Shown: positions 15,429 to 23,803 of the stretch, in pieces
Numbering within the stretch: the stretch's first letter is position 1
Layout: every line of letters begins with the position of its first letter
NCBI GenBank assembly: GCA_965203135.1
Contig: CBDBBO010000001.1
Location: 496,001-560,000 of the forward strand
DNA length: 64,000 nucleotides
Source of the DNA: CATOSD01 sp965203135
Lineage (GTDB): Bacteria > Chloroflexota > Dehalococcoidia > Lucifugimonadales > CATOSD01
Direction: 5' to 3'
Notes under the pieces: generated by a model
The model's input: only the letters and a program-made list of their open reading frames with translations
Database searches by the model: none
What the model was told of the DNA's origin: nothing
Position numbers and translations under genes: made by a program

Positions 15429-16574
15429 TCAGCGGGCCTCGCGCAGGACGTTGTACAGGTGGAGGTACAACTTGAACGACTCCCTGGCGAAGACGGCGGG
15501 GTTGGCGGGCCGCGTGGGGTCGACGTGATTGAAGAAGGAGAACTCGGTGTAGTAGACGTTGCCGCCGGAGCGCATGGCGTCGGCCATGCGCTTCGACTCC
15601 TCGGAGGGCACAAGCTCGTCCTGGCGGTCGTGCATGATGAGGGTGCGGGCACGGAGGCGGTCGATGCCCTCGCTCGGGGAGATGGCCGCGAGGTCGGCCA
15701 GCGCGCGGTCCGGGAGCTTCGCCAACAGGTCGTCTGTCTCGTCGAGCGTAGGCCCAGATAGCAGCGCGGACACCGCGCGCGCCTCGGGCGACAGGGCCGC
15801 TTCGTCAAGCCTCTCGTCCGGGGCGCCGTCCTGGAACCTGGCAGAGAGGAGCGCCCTTTCGCCGGGGTCCGGCACCGCCTCCACGAGGTGCGAAGCTACC
15901 ACCTCCACGCTGAGACTGTTGGGGTGCCAGGATTCGGAGTCGTCGCCGTAGAATCGGCTCTCGGCGACCACGGACTTCACGAGATCCCTCGCGTCGTAGT
16001 AGCCGCCGAAGAAGTTAACGAACTGCACCTGGTCGCGGATGCGCTCGTCCTGGGCGGCCACCGCGGCCATCGACGCGCCGACGCAGAAGCCTCCCATGCC
16101 GAGCCTGCGGGGGTCGACTTCTTCGAGGGTCTGCATGTAGCGGAAAGCCGATACGAGGTTGTCCACTTCCTCCACGTGGACGCGCTTCTGGGTCATCCTG
16201 TCCGACCAGGGAATCATCACGACGAGTCCGGCTCGCGCGAGGCCGTTGGCGAGGTTGACGACGCGCTCGTCGTCCTTGCCGGCGGGGTTGACGCCGAGGA
16301 AGAGGAGCACCGCGCCGTGTCTGCCGCCGCCGGGGGGGACGTACAGGTCGGCATCCTCCAGGCCGTCGGCGCCCTGGTAGACCACCGGCCTGCGCGTGGG
16401 TTCGCCGGCGAACCACTGCTGCGGCTTGACGGGGATGGCGGGCAGGAGCTGCGGCACGAGCAGCATCGTGTGGGAGGCGGTGCGGACCTGGGGTGTGGCG
16501 GCCAGCCCGATGACGAGCGCCACCAGCCAGCCCAACACGACCAGCTTCAGCAGGCGGGGGCGCGGTGGCAGCAT
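15429..16574 (-). CDS. Exported dienelactone hydrolase-like alpha/beta hydrolase
   Basis: The 381-residue protein begins with a transmembrane or signal segment (LLKLVVLGWLVALVIGLAA) and continues as an alpha/beta hydrolase. The nucleophile elbow reads GMGGFCVGAS with Cys164, the cysteine nucleophile typical of dienelactone hydrolases. The acid and base appear as MHDRQDELVP and FFNHVDP near the C-terminus. A long insertion of about 100 residues (from roughly 190 to 300) sits between the nucleophile and the acid, likely forming a lid. I use ATG at 16574, with AAGGAGA eight bases upstream. The location outside the membrane is inferred from the N-terminus; a substrate is unknown. Confidence 0.8.
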   Translation of the reverse strand: MLPPRPRLLKLVVLGWLVALVIGLAATPQVRTASHTMLLVPQLLPAIPVKPQQWFAGEPTRRPVVYQGADGLEDADLYVPPGGGRHGAVLLFLGVNPAGKDDERVVNLANGLARAGLVVMIPWSDRMTQKRVHVEEVDNLVSAFRYMQTLEEVDPRRLGMGGFCVGASMAAVAAQDERIRDQVQFVNFFGGYYDARDLVKSVVAESRFYGDDSESWHPNSLSVEVVASHLVEAVPDPGERALLSARFQDGAPDERLDEAALSPEARAVSALLSGPTLDETDDLLAKLPDRALADLAAISPSEGIDRLRARTLIMHDRQDELVPSEESKRMADAMRSGGNVYYTEFSFFNHVDPTRPANPAVFARESFKLYLHLYNVLREAR

Positions 16575-16684
16575 TTCGCCGGTCTCCTTTCGACCGCAGC
16601 GGCCGGGCCAGGGACGGACGTGGGCGCTGCGGACTGCGGTATTGGCCCTTGCGCCGCGGCACGACCGCGGTATCCGGGCCAGCT

Positions 16685-16714
16685 TTGACACGTCTCGGAA
16701 GCGGGTGTTAACCT
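16685..16714 (+). promoter_or_regulatory. Promoter for the PIN-TRAM/ispDF-cysS run
   Basis: TTGACA (16685-16690) and TAACCT (16709-16714) with an 18-base spacer, about 100 bases before the first gene of the run. Confidence 0.5.
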
Positions 16715-16816
16715 AGCCTTATTCACTATACTACAGCTTCTCGATGCTTTGTCCGCAACCAGGGGCGGGGCGGGATTGCGAAGTGTCGCTGCTGAGCGGG
16801 TGAACAGTGGTGTGAC

Positions 16817-17872
16817 ATGGCCGTGGTCGAGACACTCGGGCGTCTGGTTGGCGGTGCGGTGCTTGCCACCGGCGGCTGGCGGCTGGGAGATTACATAAGC
16901 ACCACCTGGGGGCCGGAGTACTACGTCCACTGGGTGTTCGGCCTGGCTATCTTCGGGGCACTGCTAGGACTGACGGCCACCCCCTACGTGGGCAGCAAGC
17001 TGGCGGGCGTGATGGCTTCCCAAGCCGAGGGTGTGCCCACGTCGCGGTTGTTCTCGGGCGTGGTCGGCACGTCTGTCGGGCTACTGCTGGCGTTGCTACT
17101 TGCGATACCCCTGGCGCGGCTGCCGGGCTGGTTCGGGATCGCTCTGCCCGCAGCTCTTTCCATGCTGTTCGCGTACCTGGGCGGGGCGTTCATGCTTTCG
17201 CCGAGACGCGACCTGTTCCAGGGTTTCTTCCCCCAGGGTTCCACGGGGGTGTCCATCAACGGGAGCTCGCCCGCGAGTCCGAAGATCCTACTGGACACGA
17301 GCGCGATCATCGACGGCCGCATCGCCGACATAAGCCACACGGGGTTCGTGTTGGGGTGCCTGGTGGTTCCGAATTTCGTACTGGACGAGTTGCAGCGGGT
17401 CGCGGACTCCAGCGACGGACTGCGCCGCAACCGTGGCAGGCGCGGCCTCGAGGTGCTCAACAAGCTGCGTGACGGGAGCGGCATCGAGATCGAGATCATG
17501 GACGCCGGCGAGGACGACGGCCAGCAGGTCGACAGCCGGTTGGTAGAGCTGGCCAAGAGTATCGACGCGTCGATAATCACCACGGACTTCAACCTCAACC
17601 GCGTAGCGCAGTTCCACGGGGTGACCGTGCTGAACATCAACGAGCTCGCCACCTCGCTGCGGCCCGCGTTCCTGCCAGGCGAGACCTCCACCGTCACGGT
17701 GATGCAGGATGGGCGAGAGCAGGGCCAGGGTGTCGGCTTCCTGGAGGATGGCACAATGATGGTCGTGGAGGGCGGCGCGGAGTACAAGGGCAGCGACCTC
17801 GACGTGGAGATAACGCGCGTGCTCCAGACATCGACTGGCTGCATCGTCTTCGCCAGACCGCGGAGAGCCTGA
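16817..17872 (+). CDS. PIN-TRAM domain membrane protein (YacL-like)
   Basis: The 351-residue protein has four N-terminal hydrophobic segments (to about residue 135), a PIN nuclease domain beginning PKILLDTSAIIDGRIADI (catalytic Asp residues) and continuing through VVPNFVLDELQ and DASIITTDFNLN, and a C-terminal TRAM domain (about residue 285 on). This is the YacL family, which in Firmicutes sits in the same neighbourhood as ispD, ispF and cysS, as it does here. PIN-TRAM proteins are thought to act in RNA metabolism; membrane topology places the PIN domain in the cytoplasm. Its stop is two bases before the ispD start. Confidence 0.9.
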   Translation: MAVVETLGRLVGGAVLATGGWRLGDYISTTWGPEYYVHWVFGLAIFGALLGLTATPYVGSKLAGVMASQAEGVPTSRLFSGVVGTSVGLLLALLLAIPLARLPGWFGIALPAALSMLFAYLGGAFMLSPRRDLFQGFFPQGSTGVSINGSSPASPKILLDTSAIIDGRIADISHTGFVLGCLVVPNFVLDELQRVADSSDGLRRNRGRRGLEVLNKLRDGSGIEIEIMDAGEDDGQQVDSRLVELAKSIDASIITTDFNLNRVAQFHGVTVLNINELATSLRPAFLPGETSTVTVMQDGREQGQGVGFLEDGTMMVVEGGAEYKGSDLDVEITRVLQTSTGCIVFARPRRA

Positions 17873-17874
17873 AG

Positions 17875-18609
17875 GTGTCACGAGGCGGCCCCGTCGAAAG
17901 TGGCGGCCCACCGACCGCGTCGGCCATCGTGGTGGCGGCCGGGCGTAGCGTGCGAATGGGCGGCGCGGACAAGATATTCGACCCCCTTCCGGGCGCGCGG
18001 GACAAGCCGGCCCTGGCGTTCAGCGTCGAGGTGCTGGAGGCCATGTCCCTCGTAGACTCGATTGTCCTGGTGGTCTCAACCGACAGGGTGGTACGTTGCA
18101 AAACGCTGGCGCGCGAACGCGGCTGGAGCAAGGTCGTGGGGGTGTGGCCCGGCGGCGACCGGCGGCAGGACTCGGTGGCCGCCGGGCTGGGGCGGCTGGC
18201 GGAGGCCGATTGGGTTGTGGTACACGATGGCGCGCGCCCGTTCCTCACCGCCGATATGATCGCTCGCGGTCTGTGCGCGGCGCGGCTCACGGGCGCGGCG
18301 GCGGCGGCGGTACCGGTCACCGACACCATCAAGAGAGTAGACGAGGACGGCTTCTCGGCGGAGACGCTCGACAGGGAGCAGCTCCGCAGCATCCAGACTC
18401 CCCAGGTGTTTCGCCGGAAGCTGCTTGCAGAGGCGCACGCCCGCGCCGACGGCACCTTCACCGATGACGCCGCTATGGTCGAGCGAATCGGGGGCCGGGT
18501 CCGGCTGTTCGACGGCGCGCGGGACAACATCAAGCTGACCACGCCCGAAGACTACGCGGCGGCGGGAGCGATCCTGGCGAGACGCGCGGCGACGGCCGGC
18601 GGCGTATGA
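17875..18609 (+). CDS. ispD: 2-C-methyl-D-erythritol 4-phosphate cytidylyltransferase
   Basis: The 244-residue enzyme transfers CMP from CTP to MEP in the non-mevalonate isoprenoid pathway. The nucleotide loop AIVVAAGRSVRMGGADKIF (residues 17-36) has the conserved AAGxGxRMG pattern with AGRSVRMG here. VHDGARPFLT, VPVTDTIK and the IQTPQVFR segment are also diagnostic. It starts with GTG and ends in an ATGA overlap with ispF. The MEP pathway step order (IspD then IspF) is reflected in the gene order, with IspE missing from the window. Confidence 0.95.
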   Translation: MSRGGPVESGGPPTASAIVVAAGRSVRMGGADKIFDPLPGARDKPALAFSVEVLEAMSLVDSIVLVVSTDRVVRCKTLARERGWSKVVGVWPGGDRRQDSVAAGLGRLAEADWVVVHDGARPFLTADMIARGLCAARLTGAAAAAVPVTDTIKRVDEDGFSAETLDREQLRSIQTPQVFRRKLLAEAHARADGTFTDDAAMVERIGGRVRLFDGARDNIKLTTPEDYAAAGAILARRAATAGGV

Positions 18610-19088
18610 CGACGCGCACGGGCATAGGCTTCGACGCGCACCCGCTGGCGGGGGGGCGCAGGCTGGTCCTCGGCGGCGTCGAGGTGCCGTACCACCTGGG
18701 GCTGGACGGCCACAGCGACGGCGACGTGCTCGCCCACGCGGTGATAGACGCCATGCTGGGCGCGGCGGGGCTGGGTGACATTGGGGACCATTTTCCGCCC
18801 GGCGACCCGCAGTACAGGGGCATCGACAGTCTCGTTTTGGTGGCTCGAACCGTCGCAATCCTGGCCGCGCGGCGTTGGCGCGCCACTTATGTTGATGCTA
18901 CAATTGTGGCGCAGCAACCCAAGCTGAAACCCCACCTCGGCAGGATGAGCGAGAAGCTCGCTTCGGCGCTCGGAATGGCCTGCGAGGACGTGAACGTGAA
19001 GGCCACAACCACCGACGGGCTGGGATTCACAGGCCGCTCGGAGGGAATCGCCAGCCTGGCCGTGGCCACCGTCGAAAAAGTGTTATGA
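18606..19088 (+). CDS. ispF: 2-C-methyl-D-erythritol 2,4-cyclodiphosphate synthase
   Basis: The 160-residue protein cyclises CDP-ME2P to MEcPP with release of CMP. Metal ligands are in GFDAHPL near residue 8 and GHSDGDVLAHAVIDA near residue 36. The nucleotide-facing DGLGFTGRSEGIAS lies at the end. It overlaps both neighbours by four bases (ATGA at each end), giving tight translational coupling from ispD through cysS. Confidence 0.96.
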   Translation: MTTRTGIGFDAHPLAGGRRLVLGGVEVPYHLGLDGHSDGDVLAHAVIDAMLGAAGLGDIGDHFPPGDPQYRGIDSLVLVARTVAILAARRWRATYVDATIVAQQPKLKPHLGRMSEKLASALGMACEDVNVKATTTDGLGFTGRSEGIASLAVATVEKVL

Positions 19089-20458
19089 GACTGTACAACA
19101 CCCTGACCGGCGCCAGGGAAGAGTTCGCAACCGCAGACGGCAAGGTCAGAATGTACGTCTGCGGGATAACGCCATACTCGGCCTCTCATCTGGGTCACGC
19201 CATGTCGTCCGTCGCATTCGACGTTGTGCGGCGCTACCTCGAATTCAAGGGGTTCGAGGTGATCCACGTCCAGAATTTTACCGACGTGGACGACAAGATG
19301 ATCCAGGCGGCGGCCGAAAACGGCACCTCCATGAGCGAGCTCGCCGAGGCCAACATCGACGCTTACCTCAACGAGATGGACGAGCTCGGCGTGCTCCGTG
19401 CACACCATTACCCGCGGGCCACCGGCGAGATAGACAAGATCATCGAGATGATCCGGGCGCTGGAAGAGAAGGACTGCGCCTACTCCGTGGGCGGCGACGT
19501 GTACTTCCGGGTAAGCTCGGACGCGGATTACGGCAAGCTGAGCCGCAGGAGCCTGGACAGCCTGATGGCGGGCGCGAGGGTGGAGATCGACGAGTCCAAA
19601 GAGGACGTGATGGACTTCGCGCTGTGGAAGGCTCGGAAACCCGGGGAACCCAGTTGGGACAGCCCTTGGGGTCCGGGCAGGCCCGGCTGGCACATCGAGT
19701 GCAGCGCGATGTCGATGGCGTACCTGGGCGATCCGGTGGACATCCACGGCGGCGGGCAGGACCTGGTGTTCCCTCACCACGAGAACGAGATCGCCCAGTC
19801 GGAGTCCTACACCGACAGCGAGCCGTTCGCCCGGTTCTGGCTTCACAACGGGTTGCTGCGGCTGGGCGACGACAAGATGAGCAAGTCGCAGGGCAACATC
19901 ATCTCGATACGTGAGGCGCTGGCCAAGTACAGCGGCGAGTCCCTCCGGCTGTTCATCCTCAGCTCGCATTACCGCAGCCCGCTGGTGTACAACGACGGCG
20001 CGGTGGAGGCGCAGGAGCGCGCGCTGGAGCGGCTGCGCAACGCGCTTGCCCTGGAGGGCGGAGCGGATACGGCCGGCACTGCGGTCGACGCGGCTCCCTA
20101 CCGCGAACGCTTCGTCGAGGCCATGGACGACGACCTGAACACGCCCCGGGCGCTCGCCGCCCTGTTCGACCTGGCGAGGTCTATCAACCGGGGCCACGAG
20201 TCAGGCGCAGGCATATCGGGCGCTCAGTCCGAGCTGCGCGACCTGGCTGGCATCCTCGGCCTGTCGCTGGACGCCCCGGACAGAGGCGAGAGTGGGGACG
20301 CCGGGCGGTACGTCGAATTGCTGATCGAGGTGCGTTCCGCTCTCCGGGAGGCGAGAGAATACGCTCTCGCGGACAGGATCAGGGACGGCCTCGCCGAGCT
20401 GGGCGTTACGCTCGAAGACAAGCCGCAGGGCACCACCTGGCGCGCCGGGCGCCCGTAG
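19085..20458 (+). CDS. cysS: Cysteinyl-tRNA synthetase
   Basis: The 457-residue class I synthetase charges tRNA-Cys. The HIGH-like motif is SHLGHA (about residue 38) and the second signature is KMSKSQGN (about residue 264). The zinc site comprises Cys26 in VCGITPY, CSAMSM near residue 206 and the HHENE cluster near 232. Its length is usual for the family. It is the last gene of the ATGA-linked ispD-ispF-cysS chain, a linkage that also occurs in other phyla. Confidence 0.97.
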   Translation: MRLYNTLTGAREEFATADGKVRMYVCGITPYSASHLGHAMSSVAFDVVRRYLEFKGFEVIHVQNFTDVDDKMIQAAAENGTSMSELAEANIDAYLNEMDELGVLRAHHYPRATGEIDKIIEMIRALEEKDCAYSVGGDVYFRVSSDADYGKLSRRSLDSLMAGARVEIDESKEDVMDFALWKARKPGEPSWDSPWGPGRPGWHIECSAMSMAYLGDPVDIHGGGQDLVFPHHENEIAQSESYTDSEPFARFWLHNGLLRLGDDKMSKSQGNIISIREALAKYSGESLRLFILSSHYRSPLVYNDGAVEAQERALERLRNALALEGGADTAGTAVDAAPYRERFVEAMDDDLNTPRALAALFDLARSINRGHESGAGISGAQSELRDLAGILGLSLDAPDRGESGDAGRYVELLIEVRSALREAREYALADRIRDGLAELGVTLEDKPQGTTWRAGRP

Positions 20459-20483
20459 CCCACCCGCGCACGGCCACGCACCG

Positions 20484-21896
20484 GTGAACACCGGCCTTTT
20501 TCGAGACCTGACCCGCCTGCTCGGCTCCGGCAACGTTTCCGCCGACGGCAACCATCTCGACGACTACGCCGCCGACGCCCTCGGTGACTACCGCGCGTTC
20601 GGCGCGGTGCGCCGGCTGTACGCCCGGCCCGCGGTCGTCGCGTGGCCCACCTCCACCGAAGACGTCTCCCGCGTACTGAGGCTCGCCAATCGCCTGGACG
20701 TGCCGGTGGTGCCATACGGCGGCGGCACGGGCGTCATGGGGGCGGCGGTGTCGAACGACGGCTGCATCGTTCTGAATCTACAGCGCATGGACCGCGTGTG
20801 CCGGGTGAGCCGGCGCGACATGACCATCCGGGCGCAGGCGGGGGTGGTGCTGGAGGACGCCGCCGACGCGCTGCGCTCCGAGCGTTTGTTGCTGGGGCAC
20901 GATCCCTGGAGCCGCCCGATCGCGACGGTGGGCGGCGCGCTCTCCACGAACGGTGTGGGCTACACCGCTGCGAAGTACGGCTCGATGGGTGAACAGGCTA
21001 TGGGCCTGGAGGCGGTGCTGCCTGATGGCGAGATCGTTCGCACGGCGGAGGTGCCCAAACGTTCCTACGGCCCCTCGCTGGCACACCTGCTCATCGGCAC
21101 GGAGGGCACGCTCGGCGTCATCACCGAGGCGACGCTGCGTGCCTTTCCGCAGCCTGAGCGGCGCATACTGCGCGCCGTAGAGTTCCCCGGCTTCGAGGCC
21201 GGATTCGAGGCGGTGGTGGCGATGTACGCAGAGGGCGTCCAGCCCGCCATGCTCGATTACGGCGAGGAGCTGTGGCGCGACGGGCAGTCCGTGGAGTCCG
21301 ACGCAACGGTGTACCTGGCGTTCGAGGGGTTTGAGGAGGAGGCCGAGGCGCACGACGGCAGGGCGATGCGGATATGCGAGGCCATGGGCGGGAGTCCCGC
21401 CGGCGAAGGCGAGGCGGAGCGGTTCTGGCGCACGCGACATGCGCCGGGGGAACGCTACCTCAGGCAGGTGTTGCGGAGCGGCGACGTGGCCGGGGCACGG
21501 CGGGCGAGGAGCGAGTACCGCATGGAGTACCTGCACGTCGCGCTACCCGTATCCCGAGTGCTCGAGTACCGCCGCCGCTGCCAGGAATTGCTGAGCGAAA
21601 AGGGGGCCATCGTGCGGGAGTGGTCGCTGTGGGCGAGGCCGGAGATGCTGTCGTTCCTGTTCCTGGAAGAGGAAGACGACGGCGGGCAGACCTCCGGCGA
21701 CATGGGCGAAGTCGTTGACAGGACGCTGGCGCTCGCGCAGGATATGGGCGGCACGATGGAGTATTGCCACGGCGTGGGCGTGAAGCTCGCCCACCTGATG
21801 GAGAGGGAGCTGGGTACGGGCATGAGCGCCGCGCGCAAGATCAAGCGGGCGCTGGACCCGAAGAACATTCTGAACCCGGGAAAGCAGCTCGGCTAG
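20484..21896 (+). CDS. FAD-linked oxidase (GlcD/AGPS-like)
   Basis: The 470-residue protein has a PCMH-type FAD-binding domain, seen in VPYGGGTGVMGAAVSNDG (about residues 74-91) and VGGALSTNGVGYTAAKYGSMG, followed by the FAD-oxidase C-terminal domain ending KIKRALDPKNILNPGKQ, typical of glycolate oxidase subunit GlcD and alkyldihydroxyacetone-phosphate synthase relatives. The reaction is oxidation of a 2-hydroxy acid or a related substrate. It starts with GTG about 25 bases after cysS, so may be cotranscribed. No GlcE or GlcF partner is seen. Substrate unresolved. Confidence 0.88.
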   Translation: MNTGLFRDLTRLLGSGNVSADGNHLDDYAADALGDYRAFGAVRRLYARPAVVAWPTSTEDVSRVLRLANRLDVPVVPYGGGTGVMGAAVSNDGCIVLNLQRMDRVCRVSRRDMTIRAQAGVVLEDAADALRSERLLLGHDPWSRPIATVGGALSTNGVGYTAAKYGSMGEQAMGLEAVLPDGEIVRTAEVPKRSYGPSLAHLLIGTEGTLGVITEATLRAFPQPERRILRAVEFPGFEAGFEAVVAMYAEGVQPAMLDYGEELWRDGQSVESDATVYLAFEGFEEEAEAHDGRAMRICEAMGGSPAGEGEAERFWRTRHAPGERYLRQVLRSGDVAGARRARSEYRMEYLHVALPVSRVLEYRRRCQELLSEKGAIVREWSLWARPEMLSFLFLEEEDDGGQTSGDMGEVVDRTLALAQDMGGTMEYCHGVGVKLAHLMERELGTGMSAARKIKRALDPKNILNPGKQLG

Positions 21897-21922
21897 GAGA
21901 GGGCAGCCCAGGAGGTCAACAC

Positions 21923-22237
21923 ATGCTGGTAAGCACCACAGAGACGATCGAGGGCAAGCGCATAGTGAGCGTGCTGGGCATGGTGCGGGGCAACACGGTG
22001 CGCGCCCGGGCGATTGGCCGCGACATCATGGCGGGACTGCGCAGCATCGCAGGCGGCGAGATACCGGAGTACACCAACCTGATGTCGCTTGCGAGGGACG
22101 AGGCGGTGGAGCGGATGAGCAGGACCGCAGAGCAGATGGGCGCGAACGCCATAGTGGGGGCTAAGTTCACGACGTCCAGCATAATGAACGGCGCGTCGGA
22201 GATACTGGCGTATGGGACGGCGGTGGTGGTGGAGTAG
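21923..22237 (+). CDS. YbjQ/UPF0145 family small protein
   Basis: This 104-residue protein belongs to the YbjQ family (UPF0145), with IVSVLGMVRGNTVRARAIGRD and the late MGANAIVGAKFTTSSI characteristic of it. The function is poorly known, although a metal-binding role has been suggested for the family. It starts at ATG 21923 behind GGAGG (21911-21915) and is the last gene of the plus-strand run. Confidence 0.87.
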   Translation: MLVSTTETIEGKRIVSVLGMVRGNTVRARAIGRDIMAGLRSIAGGEIPEYTNLMSLARDEAVERMSRTAEQMGANAIVGAKFTTSSIMNGASEILAYGTAVVVE

Positions 22238-22254
22238 GGGCGGTGCGAGCTTGC

Positions 22255-22620
22255 TTAGGACTGGAGGCGCTGCAGATTATCTACTAGTTCGCCGACCCTG
22301 ATAAGCCCGCTTCTCACCATCTCTCGAGGCAACCATCCCTCGTAGAAGTTGATGTGGAGTGAGTTCGCGAAGTGGAAGAGCGTTCGCACCTGCTCATCGC
22401 CGGCCTCGTCCGCCAATTGATCTATCGCCCGGAAGAGTTCGCCATGGCCGTCGTGGCGCCAGCCGCGGGCCTCGGCGGCGGCCTTGACCATCTGCGCGGC
22501 GGCGCCCCAGCCCTTCTCGGATGCTTGGACTAGATCGCCCTCGTGAAAGTACTTCCAGGCCTTCTCCATGAAATCATGGCTGGCCGTGTTGTGGTACTCA
22601 ATACGTTCTGCTGATGCCAT
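22255..22620 (-). CDS. HEPN-fold protein of the PaREP1 type
   Basis: The 121-residue all-helical protein has the KYFHEGDLVQASEKGWGAAAQMVKA pattern that resembles PaREP1/HEPN proteins. Many HEPN proteins are toxins or accessory RNases and pair with a nucleotidyltransferase, but no such partner is next to it here. A catalytic RxxxxH motif is not evident, so RNase activity is not supported. ATG at 22620. It lies convergent to the YbjQ gene and 69 bases before the SAM hydrolase stop. Confidence 0.6.
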   Translation of the reverse strand: MASAERIEYHNTASHDFMEKAWKYFHEGDLVQASEKGWGAAAQMVKAAAEARGWRHDGHGELFRAIDQLADEAGDEQVRTLFHFANSLHINFYEGWLPREMVRSGLIRVGELVDNLQRLQS

Positions 22621-22689
22621 TGATACCCGCTCCAGCTTCAGAGGTCATGCACAAGCCTTTGGGTTCACGGCCAATTGTAGCACGCTGAG

Positions 22690-23550
22690 TCAGATTAGAG
22701 CGCGCACGAATGCGCCTACACCCAGGCCGAACTGATGGGCTGCGTTGCCGTCGCGGACGGCGATTTCGAGGGTGCCGTGGCTGCCGACGATGGCCAGAAC
22801 GCCGTCCGCCTCTTCGTAGGAGCGGCTTAAGCCATGGATGCGCAGACCTTCCATCTCCACTACAACTGCCCTACCCGCTCCGTGTTCGGGCGCGATGTTG
22901 GTGATGAGGTTGCCGAAGCGGTCGACGTGGATGATGCGGCCCTCGATTACGCTGCCGGACTCGGCGGGCGGCGGAAGGTTGAGCCAGACCACCTCGGCTA
23001 CGGGCGGTCCGAACTCCTCGGGCGGCGCCCCCGTCGACAGATGTGCCGCAGCGGGGGCGAAAACGTCACGGCCGTGGAAGGTGTGGCTCACCTGAGACCG
23101 GCGTAAGCGGGGGTTGGCCAGTTCGTAAGCACGGCAGTCCGCCGGCAGCGGGGCGAGAATCGGCGACAGGAAAGGCGCGTCGGGGTCGTTGGCGGAACCG
23201 TAGCGGGCCAGGACGCGGGTGAGCAGTCCGTTGTCGGGGGCGACGTAGCGGGCGTCGGGCGTGACCAGAAGCAGCGGCTTGCGGCTACCGCCGACGCCGG
23301 GGTCAACGACAGCGAGGTGGACTGCGCCGGCAGGGAAGTGGCGCGTGGCCTCGGCGAGTGCGAACGCGCCGTGGGCAACGTTCTGCGGCGGGACGTCGTG
23401 GGACACGTCCACCACCGTGAGGCGGGGTTCGATGCCGAGCATGACGCCCTTCATGGCCGCGACGTAGCCGTCCACCGTCCCGAAGTCGGTGGTGAGGGTA
23501 ACAATGGGCGGCGCCGCGCGACCGGCGGCGGCCACCTCAGGAAATCCCAA
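22690..23550 (-). CDS. S-adenosyl-L-methionine hydrolase (adenosine-forming), DUF62 family
   Basis: The product (up to 286 residues) has the DUF62 pattern of SAM hydroxide adenosyltransferases: LTTDFGTVDGYVAAMKGV near the start, VDVSHDVPP, HLAVVDPGVGG and DRFGNLITNI. It hydrolyses SAM to adenosine and methionine. The longest frame begins with TTG at 23550 and would overlap secG by 14 bases; a GTG at 23535 is an alternative start. It is the last gene of the gatB-yvcK-secG run. A physiological role is unsettled. Confidence 0.88.
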   Translation of the reverse strand: MGFPEVAAAGRAAPPIVTLTTDFGTVDGYVAAMKGVMLGIEPRLTVVDVSHDVPPQNVAHGAFALAEATRHFPAGAVHLAVVDPGVGGSRKPLLLVTPDARYVAPDNGLLTRVLARYGSANDPDAPFLSPILAPLPADCRAYELANPRLRRSQVSHTFHGRDVFAPAAAHLSTGAPPEEFGPPVAEVVWLNLPPPAESGSVIEGRIIHVDRFGNLITNIAPEHGAGRAVVVEMEGLRIHGLSRSYEEADGVLAIVGSHGTLEIAVRDGNAAHQFGLGVGAFVRALI

Positions 23551-23773
23551 GCAGATCCAGGATCCTGGGGCTTGCGCTAATGATGGAGACCAGGATGAAC
23601 ACTACGATCAGCCCGATGGTGAACTGGAAGAGGGTGCGCTCGATGCCGCGGCGGGTGCGGAAGGAGCCTTCGGCGGAGCCGAATAGACCGGTCCCCTGCC
23701 CGCGCACCTGGACCAGTATCACCACGGTGAGCAGGATTGACAGAAGTATCTGGATGATGTTGAGCGCCGTCAT
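23537..23773 (-). CDS. secG: Preprotein translocase subunit SecG
   Basis: The 78-residue protein has two hydrophobic helices separated by a short loop, VQVRGQGTGLFGSAEGSFRTRRG, in which the glycine-rich GTGLFGS is the family's conserved turn. SecG joins SecYE in the cytoplasmic membrane and helps SecA-driven export. It starts with ATG at 23773, 30 bases after yvcK, and slightly overlaps the SAM hydrolase frame. Confidence 0.9.
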   Translation of the reverse strand: MTALNIIQILLSILLTVVILVQVRGQGTGLFGSAEGSFRTRRGIERTLFQFTIGLIVVFILVSIISASPRILDLLGIS

Positions 23774-23803
23774 TTGGCCCCTCGTCCCAACGTTAGGAAT
23801 GTT

